60,421 nucleotides of DNA from Clostridium sp. K13 (GTDB lineage Bacteria > Bacillota > Clostridia > Clostridiales > Clostridiaceae). Location of the stretch: positions 33,276-93,696 of the forward strand of contig NZ_JAASHM010000021.1 in the NCBI RefSeq assembly GCF_019734195.1. The letters run 5' to 3'. Shown here piece after piece: positions 53,472-60,421 of this stretch (the first letter of the stretch is position 1; every line of letters begins with the position of its first letter). The position numbers were made by a program, and so were the translations under genes. The notes under the pieces are model-generated. The model did no database searches, had not been told where the DNA came from, and worked only from the letters and a program-made list of their open reading frames with translations.

Positions 53472-54794
53472 CTATTTAATTTTAATAATTTGATCTTCTA
53501 ATAAAGTAAATGGAGCCCAAAATTTTTCAATATAATAGTTTTTACTTTTATCTAATTTATTAAATACATAAGTTGCTTCCACATCTAATACACCTAGTAT
53601 ATTTTTATTCTCTACATAAATTGGAGCATGGTATTCATCTTGCTCATCTCCCTTTAAGTAAAAATCTATTCTTGATTGAATGCCTGTTGTTCTCACCTTC
53701 ATAAATGTCTTATCATCTTTATCACAAATATCTAATATTTCAGTGGTTCCTTCTTTACCTAAATCATATCTGCTCTTTTCTAAGGATATTAATTCCTTAT
53801 CCCTTTCCTTGACTTCACTCGCTTTATCATAACTATACACATATGGAATAAGATAAACTTCACTACTTTCACCCGGTAATCTATGTTGCATTGACATTGT
53901 GCTATTTTCTGTATCTCTTCCAGCTACTCCTATTAATTCACCTTTATTATTATCCCAAAGAATATAATTTAAATCTTCATTAACATTAATGTTATTATTC
54001 TTAGTTTCAATAAATATTCCTGTAGGATATTCTTCCACCTTAATAACTTCAATACTATTATCATTAAATACTATTTTTTTATTTATTTGATATTCCTTAA
54101 CTTTTATATTACTGCTATCTAAGGATAATTCTATTGGTTCTTTTTCTAATTCTATAAAATTATTCATTGTATAATCTGTATAAAGCTTTGTAAAATCAAC
54201 TTTACAATTTAAGACTTCTGGCAACTCACTTCCATCATGTGGTCTAATATATATAGTCATCATTCCAGCATAAGTATATTCATCTATAAACTCACCATAC
54301 TCTAAACTATATTCATAGGAAGATGGGTTTTCTAAGTCTAAATTTATATCAAAGTAATATTGATTAGTTTGATTTAACTTTTTATCGCCAGTAACATTAT
54401 AAAAAATAGTTAATTCTCTTTTATTATAATAAGCACTCTCTATATTTACCTCATAGACATCACTTTTTGTAGTACTCATAATAGGTGTAGAAACTTCTTC
54501 ATATCCATCTATATCATTATTTCTGTTTAAAAATAATATTACCTCCTTTAATCCAGGAATCTTATCTGCATATGTTGGAAAACATACTCCAAAGCTTACT
54601 ACTCCTACAGCTAATAATGCTATTATTGTACTTGCCTTTAATGCCAACTTTTTAGAATTGCTTGTCTTCTTTTTCCCTAAAGACTCTCTAAAGTTCCTCT
54701 TCATTTTTTGCTTCTCTATATCATTTAATGGCTGCTCATCATATTCAGTTAAATCTATTTCTACATCATTTAAATACTCTAATGAATCCTTCAT
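53472..54794 (-). CDS. DUF4179-type anti-sigma factor
   Basis: The product is 440 residues from ATG 54794 (AAGGAG nine bases upstream; a GTG at 54803 overlaps it). It has an acidic and then basic cytosolic N-terminus (1-45), one membrane segment (about 47-70, STIIALLAVGVVSFG) and a large beta-rich outside domain that starts with the DUF4179 pattern (VYEVNIESAYYNKRELTIFYNV). Such proteins sit behind ECF-like sigma genes and hold the sigma factor until an envelope signal arrives. Four bases separate the two genes. Confidence 0.88.
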   Translation of the reverse strand: MKDSLEYLNDVEIDLTEYDEQPLNDIEKQKMKRNFRESLGKKKTSNSKKLALKASTIIALLAVGVVSFGVCFPTYADKIPGLKEVILFLNRNNDIDGYEEVSTPIMSTTKSDVYEVNIESAYYNKRELTIFYNVTGDKKLNQTNQYYFDINLDLENPSSYEYSLEYGEFIDEYTYAGMMTIYIRPHDGSELPEVLNCKVDFTKLYTDYTMNNFIELEKEPIELSLDSSNIKVKEYQINKKIVFNDNSIEVIKVEEYPTGIFIETKNNNINVNEDLNYILWDNNKGELIGVAGRDTENSTMSMQHRLPGESSEVYLIPYVYSYDKASEVKERDKELISLEKSRYDLGKEGTTEILDICDKDDKTFMKVRTTGIQSRIDFYLKGDEQDEYHAPIYVENKNILGVLDVEATYVFNKLDKSKNYYIEKFWAPFTLLEDQIIKIK

Positions 54795-54806
54795 ATAATT
54801 CACTCC

Positions 54807-55352
54807 TTATCTATTTCCAAAAATAGTCTTAATCCTTTTCTTACCTCTAGAAATCCGATTATAAATAACCTCTTCATTTATATTGATTTCTTCAGCAATA
54901 TCCCTTATCTTTTCTTCATTTATATAATATCTTATAAATATCTCCTTATCCTTTGGCTTAAGTGCATTTAACAAAGAATCTATTTCGTTTTTAAGTTCAT
55001 TTTCCTCAATAGATTTTGCTATATTATCTTCTCCTTTAAGTTCAATACTTTCTAATTCTTCATGAATTAAATTTAAATTTAAGTATTTCCTCTGGTATCC
55101 TATACATTTATATTTAGCTACTGCTGCCAACCAAATTTTAAAGTTTCCTTTTTCATTATCAAACTTGTCAATACCGTTCCAAATAGCTAATAAAATATCA
55201 TTAATACATTCATCTTGATAATCTTTTAAGTTATATAAGTGCTTATTTACAATAGCTTTAATTAAAGCACCATAAGTATCAATAACATAATCTAAAGCCT
55301 TTTCATTCTTTTTATTTAAATACTTTATAAAGTTCTTTTCATTTACTCTCAT
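54807..55352 (-). CDS. ECF-like sigma-70 family sigma factor
   Basis: The 181-residue product has region 2 (YQDECINDILLAIWNGIDKF, then GNFKIWLAAVAKYKCIGYQRK) and region 4 (DKEIFIRYYINEEKIRDIAEE, NEEVIYNRISRGKKRIK). This subgroup is regularly paired with DUF4179 anti-sigma factors in clostridia and bacilli. It would direct an envelope stress regulon. Promoter autoregulation is likely but I cannot assign its boxes in 55353-55509, which is AT-rich without other features. Confidence 0.9.
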   Translation of the reverse strand: MRVNEKNFIKYLNKKNEKALDYVIDTYGALIKAIVNKHLYNLKDYQDECINDILLAIWNGIDKFDNEKGNFKIWLAAVAKYKCIGYQRKYLNLNLIHEELESIELKGEDNIAKSIEENELKNEIDSLLNALKPKDKEIFIRYYINEEKIRDIAEEININEEVIYNRISRGKKRIKTIFGNR

Positions 55353-55509
55353 GAACTTCTCCTTTCTGTAAGACCTTACACTTATTAATTAGCTTAAAAT
55401 ATATATTTTCTATCAAAATTACTAAAAAAATTTATCTTTTTAGTAAGTACTGTATATATTTTAAAATAACATTATTATAAAACTATTTAATGTATCAATA
55501 AACTAAATA

Positions 55510-55538
55510 AAACTATCCCATTTATATTGAGATAGTTT
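55510..55538 (-). terminator. Terminator of the ABC transporter operon
   Basis: AAACTATC and GATAGTTT arms, followed by TTATTT on the minus strand. Confidence 0.7.
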
Positions 55539-55553
55539 CATAAATTTAGTTAT

Positions 55554-57569
55554 TTAATTATCTATAACATTCTTATATCCAATGTATGTAGCATAAAAAT
55601 ATCCACCATAAACTACTACAAATATTAATGCTGTTATTAATGCCGAAAGTAATATATCATAATTTCCAAATGTTTTTAAGTATTTCTCGACTATGTTTAT
55701 TCCTACAATAGAATGTACTATTGCAAGTGATAGAGGTAACATAAAGAAAGTACTAACTTCACTTAAAATACTCTTATTAATTTGACTACTTGGTGCTCCA
55801 ATTTTCTTTAATGCCTCATACCTATCAACAGATTCATTACATTGTGATAATTGTTGAAGTGCTAAAACTGCTGCACTTGCAAGTAAAAATACTATTCCAA
55901 TATAAATTGAAACAAAAAGTATTATTGTTGACATACCAGTATTAGCATCATAAGCAATTTCCCTAGTCATTGCTGATAATTTAATTTCATCACCTAAACC
56001 TGTATTCTCTACATTTATATATTTTTCTAATAGTGTGTCTACTTGCTTCTTCTTTTCTTCTTTATTTGCGCCTACATAATTGATATTAATATATTCATAC
56101 ACCGGTACTAAATTATTAAAAAATGAATCCGGAAGAATTAAAGAAAATATATTATTACTAGCTCCTGATGTTGCTAAGGAATCTTGTAAAACCTTTTTCT
56201 CCTTAATTTTATAAGTTTTATTATCTATACTAAATTCATTATTCTCCTTAAAAAATCTCTCTATAGTTGGAATAAGATTATCGTAGTTTGATGATAAATA
56301 AACTTCATCATCTTTTAAATCCAAGGTTTCTTCTCCAAGTAGCTCTCTATTTTTATTTAAATCTGAAATTGATATAGCTTGTGTTTTTTCAAATATTGGA
56401 TTGAAGTTTATAAGCTCTGAACCTGTATCAGTATATTGTCCTAATATACTTTTTAAAGCAAAATCTATAGAATATATATTCATTGTTATATACTTAGTAC
56501 TATCATCTAAAATAACACCACAATTCCCTAAAGCTTCTTCAATAGAAATATTACTTACTTCATTATCCTTTCTTAAGGAAAAAGACAAATCAAAAGGTGT
56601 ATAATCCTTTATGCTAGTTTCAAAAGATTTTTTCATACTAAATCCTGATGTTAATATGCCTATAGTTATAAACAGCATTAAACAAATAACTGTCATTGAT
56701 ATAAAATTGGTATTAAATTTACTTGTTATTTGTCTTACTGTAAAAGTATTAAGGTTATTAAAATATGCATTTTCATTTTTCTTCAATATTGATAATAATA
56801 CTGATGAAAGACCAAAGAAAAATCCTACTGTTCCTATAATGCCTAATAAAACTGATGTCATAAATCTTGGATCAGTAAAATCTAAATTAGTAACTGTGGC
56901 AAAATAATAAGCGATTATTAAAATTACTATAGCTAAAACAAGAATTACCCATGACACTATTGCATTCCTTACTTTAATCTTTTCGCTTTTTTTAGATGAG
57001 TTTATTAAATCTATAAGCTTATATTTTGAAATTACTATAATATTAAATATAACAACTATAATATAAATTAATCCAAAGTAAGTTATTGACTTTAAAATCG
57101 CTTCACTTGAAATTACAAATTTATATTTTGACAGTTCAACTAAAAACATTTTTACTGTTAATAACGATAATCCTTGTGATAATACTAAACCTAATAATAA
57201 TCCGGCTATAAGTGATATAAATCCAACTATTAATGTCTCCATAAGTAATATAAACGATATCTTACCTTTGCTCATACCAAGCATCATATATATTCCGAAT
57301 TCTTTTTTCCTCTTTTTTATTAAGAAGTTAGTAGCATATATAATTAGTCCTGCCAATATAAATGAAACAAATATTGATACTCCACTCATTAAATTTTTCA
57401 TAACTTCAATATATGATGTTTGAACTGTATTCATTTTTGCAATTGCCATTTGTGAATCTAATGAATTGAAACAATAAAATATGCAAACTGCAAAAGTTAA
57501 TGTTAAAAAATATATTGCATAATCCTTAAAGCTCTTTTTAATATTTTTTGCTGCTATTTTAGAATACAT
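55554..57569 (-). CDS. Bce-type ABC transporter permease (FtsX domains)
   Basis: The product is 671 residues from ATG 57569, 11 bases after GGAGG; a TTG at 57587 adds six. It has about ten membrane segments: one N-terminal, FtsX block 1 (about 55-240), then after two segments a large outside domain of about 220 residues (about 315-530), and FtsX block 2 near the end. The large loop is the mark of BceB/VraG-type permeases that bind peptide antibiotics such as bacitracin or lantibiotics and signal to an intramembrane kinase. It overlaps the ATPase gene by 11 bases. Confidence 0.93.
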   Translation of the reverse strand: MYSKIAAKNIKKSFKDYAIYFLTLTFAVCIFYCFNSLDSQMAIAKMNTVQTSYIEVMKNLMSGVSIFVSFILAGLIIYATNFLIKKRKKEFGIYMMLGMSKGKISFILLMETLIVGFISLIAGLLLGLVLSQGLSLLTVKMFLVELSKYKFVISSEAILKSITYFGLIYIIVVIFNIIVISKYKLIDLINSSKKSEKIKVRNAIVSWVILVLAIVILIIAYYFATVTNLDFTDPRFMTSVLLGIIGTVGFFFGLSSVLLSILKKNENAYFNNLNTFTVRQITSKFNTNFISMTVICLMLFITIGILTSGFSMKKSFETSIKDYTPFDLSFSLRKDNEVSNISIEEALGNCGVILDDSTKYITMNIYSIDFALKSILGQYTDTGSELINFNPIFEKTQAISISDLNKNRELLGEETLDLKDDEVYLSSNYDNLIPTIERFFKENNEFSIDNKTYKIKEKKVLQDSLATSGASNNIFSLILPDSFFNNLVPVYEYININYVGANKEEKKKQVDTLLEKYINVENTGLGDEIKLSAMTREIAYDANTGMSTIILFVSIYIGIVFLLASAAVLALQQLSQCNESVDRYEALKKIGAPSSQINKSILSEVSTFFMLPLSLAIVHSIVGINIVEKYLKTFGNYDILLSALITALIFVVVYGGYFYATYIGYKNVIDN

Positions 57570-58326
57570 CTGAAGTGTCACCTCCAAGTAAAGTAACTAC
57601 CTCAATTATTTTATTAAAAAATTCTTTTCTACTATCATTTCCCCTAACAAGCTCATTAAATATTTTTCCATCCTTTATAAATAGAATTCTATGAGCATAG
57701 CTTGCTGTAAATGCATCATGTGTAACCATTAAAATAGTTGCTTCTAACTCCTTATTTAATTTCTCTATTGAATTTAATAACATTTTAGATGATTTAGAAT
57801 CTAATGCTCCAGTTGGTTCATCCGCTAATATTAACGATGGATTAGTTACTATAGCTCTTGCCGCTGCAACTCTTTGCTTTTGTCCACCTGACATTTCATA
57901 AGGATATTTATCTAATACTTCACTTATTCCTAAATTTTCTGCTGACTTTTCTATTAATGGTCTTACTTCCTTCCCCCTCACTCCACCTATAGTTAATGCA
58001 AGAGAGATATTTTCATAAGCTGTTAAGGTGTCTAAAAGATTAAAATCCTGAAATATAAACCCTAACTTATTCATTCTAAATCTATCTAATTTCTTTCCCT
58101 TAAGCCTTGTTATATCTTCTCTATCAATTTCAATACTACCCGTGGTTACTTTATCTATTGTTGATATACAATTAAGTAATGTTGTTTTACCACTTCCTGA
58201 TGGACCCATTATTCCAATGAATTCACCCTTATCTATACTAAAACTTATACTGTCTAAAGCCTTTGTTACATTATCCTTATTACCATAATACTTTTCTACG
58301 TTCTTTACATTTAAAATACTTTTCAT
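57559..58326 (-). CDS. Bce-type ABC transporter ATPase
   Basis: The 255-residue product has Walker A GPSGSGKTT (41-49), signature MSGGQ (145-149), Walker B LILADEP (165-171) and the switch His in MVTHD. It drives the permease in the next gene. AGGGAGGGG lies before the ATG. The gap to the kinase gene (58327-58482) holds a candidate promoter with an upstream direct repeat, so the ABC genes are probably transcribed on their own under control of the regulator encoded at 59517-60185. Confidence 0.96.
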   Translation of the reverse strand: MKSILNVKNVEKYYGNKDNVTKALDSISFSIDKGEFIGIMGPSGSGKTTLLNCISTIDKVTTGSIEIDREDITRLKGKKLDRFRMNKLGFIFQDFNLLDTLTAYENISLALTIGGVRGKEVRPLIEKSAENLGISEVLDKYPYEMSGGQKQRVAAARAIVTNPSLILADEPTGALDSKSSKMLLNSIEKLNKELEATILMVTHDAFTASYAHRILFIKDGKIFNELVRGNDSRKEFFNKIIEVVTLLGGDTSDVF

Positions 58327-58358
58327 TTAATATCCCCTCCCTGTTTCTTACAATCACA

Positions 58359-58414
58359 AGTATACCCTCATGCAAAAATCCAATCTATCGAAAAGTCTTT
58401 CAACTTTCTTTCAA
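58359..58414 (-). promoter_or_regulatory. Promoter and candidate regulator-binding direct repeat for the ABC genes
   Basis: On the minus strand two copies of TTGAAAGA (58414-58407 and 58403-58396) are spaced by exactly 11 bases, one helical turn. Eight bases on, a weak -35 TAGATT (58387-58382), 17 bases and TATACT (58364-58359). This is the typical layout for activation by an OmpR-family regulator. Confidence 0.6.
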
Positions 58415-58431
58415 TAATGTAAGATTCTCCA

Positions 58432-58465
58432 GCGGGATCAAATCCAAATATTGGTTTGACCCCGC
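58432..58465 (-). terminator. Long GC-capped hairpin behind the kinase gene
   Basis: GCGGG.TCAAA..CCA pairs with TGG.TTTGA.CCCGC around an AATA loop. It lies 18 bases after the kinase stop, without a T-tract. It probably ends or processes the regulator-kinase mRNA. Confidence 0.5.
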
Positions 58466-58482
58466 AGGCACGCTATATTTCA

Positions 58483-59520
58483 CTATATTTGTCGAATACT
58501 TGTAAGATCACCTAATGGGAATATAATATTAACTTTTGTTCCTTGTTCATATTTTGATGTTAATGTAATATTTAGTCCTAGCTTTCTACAAAGCTTTTTG
58601 CATAAGTACAATCCTATTCCTGTTGATTTACCAAGGATTCTTCCATTATGTCCTGTAAATCCTTTATTAAAAACCTTATCTATATCTTTATCAATTATTC
58701 CAATACCGTTATCTTCTATTGTTAATATGACCTTATCACTAATTTTCTTAGTATAAGCCTTTATTTTAGGCATTTCATTACTTTTAGAATCTGAATTTTT
58801 CTTATACTTAATTGAATTTACTATAATTTGATTAATAATAAATTCAACCCATTTTTCATCACTTATAACTGTATCACTTACCTGTTCTATATCTATTTGA
58901 AAGCGCCCATTTATTAAATCATACCTATTATTCCGTATAACTCTTTTTATTGTTTCCTTTATATCAAACTCTTTTATAATATAATCTTTACTTACATCTG
59001 TACTTCTTGAATAATATAAAACCTGTTCAACATAACCTTCTATTTTGTTACTTTCATTTTGTATTATAGTCTTTGCTTTTCCCTCACTATTTTCAGCAAC
59101 AAGTTTTGTTAATGCAATTGGAGTTTTTATTTCATGAACCCAAGCTTCTATATATTCTCTATATTCACTTTGCATTATTTTATATTCATTTACATGTTCA
59201 TGCATAGCTCTATTACTTGCTTCTAAAATCTCATATAATATTTGCCCTTCATAGCTTTTAGGCCTTTTTATTATCTCTGGAAGTAAATACTTTTTATCTA
59301 GTTTATTGCTTATTTCTATTAATTCATCATAGAACCTCTTCTTCCCAATAAAATCTAAAAGCATATATATTAAAACTGGCATAAACCATATTAAAAATAA
59401 AATCATTCTAATTTCTATGCTAGTTTCTGCTAATCTCATTATTATTGCACAAAATAAAAACGTAATTATATTTAGTATGAAAAAGGGCAATTTACTTATA
59501 ATATATTTTACTAAACTCAT
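58483..59520 (-). CDS. Intramembrane-sensing histidine kinase (BceS-type)
   Basis: The 345-residue product has two membrane segments close together (about 10-30 and 38-56) with almost no outside loop. A helical region and His129 in WVHEIKTPIA follow, then an ATPase domain with NQIIVNSIKY, DNGIGI and GKSTGIGLYLCKKL. Kinases of this group do not sense directly; they read the state of a Bce-type transporter. The start overlaps the regulator stop by four bases (ATGA). Confidence 0.95.
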   Translation of the reverse strand: MSLVKYIISKLPFFILNIITFLFCAIIMRLAETSIEIRMILFLIWFMPVLIYMLLDFIGKKRFYDELIEISNKLDKKYLLPEIIKRPKSYEGQILYEILEASNRAMHEHVNEYKIMQSEYREYIEAWVHEIKTPIALTKLVAENSEGKAKTIIQNESNKIEGYVEQVLYYSRSTDVSKDYIIKEFDIKETIKRVIRNNRYDLINGRFQIDIEQVSDTVISDEKWVEFIINQIIVNSIKYKKNSDSKSNEMPKIKAYTKKISDKVILTIEDNGIGIIDKDIDKVFNKGFTGHNGRILGKSTGIGLYLCKKLCRKLGLNITLTSKYEQGTKVNIIFPLGDLTSIRQI

Positions 59521-60185
59521 AGCAAGCTGTACCCTATTCCTCTCTTAGTTTCTATAGCATCCTTAAATCCTATTGAATCTAATTTTTTCCTTAACCTTGC
59601 AATGTTAACAGATAAGGTATTCTCATCTACAAACATATCTGAATTCCATAAATAATCCATTAATTCATCTCTAGATACTATAACTCCCTTATTTTTAATT
59701 AAACAGCTAAGTATTTTAATTTCATTTTTAGTTAAATCTACAGTTGAATTATTAAACTCCATTACCCCTGTTGTAACATTAAGCTTAAGACCTTTATGTT
59801 CTAATATTTCCTGATACTTTCCACCTGAACTTCTTCTTAAAAGCGATGCTATTCTAGCTAAAAGAACTTGAGTATTATATGGCTTTGTAACAAAATCATC
59901 TGCCCCTAAATTCATGCTCATAATTTCATCCATATCACTATTTCTGCTAGTAACAATTATTATTGGAGTATTTTTAACTTTTCTTATTTCACGACATATA
60001 TAATATCCATCATAGTAAGGTAAATTTATATCGAGTAAAATTAAATCTGCATTATCTTTTAAAAGTGTTTCCATAATATTATCAAATTTATCTGGGCCAT
60101 AGGCTTCATATCCATATCTTGAAAGAAAATCTATAAGTTCATTCTTTAAATCTTTATTATCTTCAACAATTATAATTTTTTCCAA
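59517..60185 (-). CDS. OmpR-family response regulator (BceR-type)
   Basis: The product is 222 residues from TTG 60185, eight bases after GAGG; a GTG at 60194 overlaps that site. The receiver domain has Asp52 in LILLDINLP and the KPYN lysine. The winged-helix domain has DENTLSVNIARLRKKL and ETKRGIGYSLL at the end. It should activate the ABC genes downstream after phosphorylation by the kinase, giving drug-induced resistance. Confidence 0.95.
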   Translation of the reverse strand: MEKIIIVEDNKDLKNELIDFLSRYGYEAYGPDKFDNIMETLLKDNADLILLDINLPYYDGYYICREIRKVKNTPIIIVTSRNSDMDEIMSMNLGADDFVTKPYNTQVLLARIASLLRRSSGGKYQEILEHKGLKLNVTTGVMEFNNSTVDLTKNEIKILSCLIKNKGVIVSRDELMDYLWNSDMFVDENTLSVNIARLRKKLDSIGFKDAIETKRGIGYSLL

Positions 60186-60203
60186 TTTTATCACCTCATT
60201 GCT

Positions 60204-60233
60204 ATTATATTTAACTTTACCTAATAAGTCTAA
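60204..60233 (-). promoter_or_regulatory. Promoter of the Bce-type regulator operon
   Basis: TTAGAC (60233-60228), 18 bases and TATAAT (60209-60204), about 20 bases before the start codon. Confidence 0.6.
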
Positions 60234-60260
60234 CTTCTATTCACCTTATACCAGAATAAT

Positions 60261-60298
60261 AAAATAGAGTGTTGATCTATTTTACTCAACACTCTATT
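60261..60298. terminator. Bidirectional terminator
   Basis: 14-bp perfect arms, AAATAGAGTGTTGA and complement, with a ten-base loop. It probably ends a gene lying beyond the right window edge. 60299-60421 shows no gene. Confidence 0.75.
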
Positions 60299-60421
60299 TG
60301 ACAGTTACTTTGTATATTTTTAATTTTATTTAAAATAAACTCCATGTAAATGTCAATATATTTTTGTATAAAAATTGGAAAATAATTATGTACAATAATT
60401 AGAATTTACATTTTAGTCAAA

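Overview
The window is a low-GC, AT-rich chromosomal segment. It very probably comes from Clostridium sensu stricto, in the group of host-associated clostridia that secrete mu-toxin-like GH84 enzymes. Supporting signs are strong AGGAGG-type ribosome sites, frequent TTG and GTG starts, split L-serine dehydratase, tandem reverse rubrerythrins, a T-box leader on leuS, ECF-like sigma factors and LPxTG-anchored NagH/NagJ-type enzymes. I cannot assign a species from the sequence alone. No tRNA, rRNA, CRISPR array or prophage was seen.

Layout. 1-898 is the 5' part of a group IIC intron with its reverse transcriptase, inserted just behind the terminator of a 50-residue zinc-ribbon gene. 1320-2068 is a TSUP transporter split into two genes. 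2264-6013 and 24613-29925 are two large secreted, cell-wall-anchored GH84 N-acetylglucosaminidases. 6475-8930 is a serine dehydratase operon with a PTS_EIIC_2-type membrane protein. 9078-12617 is an operon of a shikimate dehydrogenase paralogue, type II dehydroquinase and an enoate-reductase-like flavoprotein; a DAACS symporter lies at 13438-14799. 14873-17460 is a sigma/anti-sigma operon led by a membrane-anchored protein of unknown function. 17677-24329 holds a CYTH protein, twin polysaccharide deacetylases separated by a decayed IS1182-type element, a zinc-ribbon/TM2 protein and an FUSC-family membrane protein.

30171-39596 is a nine-gene aromatic amino acid operon, transcribed leftwards: aroF-aroB-aroA-aroC-pheA-aroE-aroK-aroF-tyrA. 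It lacks a dehydroquinase; the only one visible is in the 9-12.6 kb operon. Further right are cardiolipin synthase, two reverse rubrerythrins with identical proteins, an OmpR-type two-component system, a nucleoside transporter, a YccF protein, a flavin reductase-like protein, T-box-controlled leuS, VanZ, a GNAT acetyltransferase, a second sigma/anti-sigma pair, and a complete Bce-type peptide sensing and resistance module (55554-60185).

The most interesting content is regulatory. (1) The aro operon starts with a consensus promoter and an untracked 43-codon leader peptide with 14 aromatic residues in 20 codons. An intrinsic terminator follows, and a segment covering the last leader codons can pair with the terminator as an antiterminator. 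This is classical ribosome-mediated attenuation, and it is unusual in a Firmicute. (2) Both GH84 genes, 24 kb apart, have the same kind of 5' leader: a 32-33 nt conserved hairpin ending in GCATTAGCT, whose last bases are the first bases of a strong terminator. This looks like an undescribed antitermination element controlling the glycosidases. (3) A near-identical 22-bp motif lies upstream of both the shikimate-type operon and the DAACS symporter, suggesting one regulon for uptake and turnover of a cyclic carboxylate.
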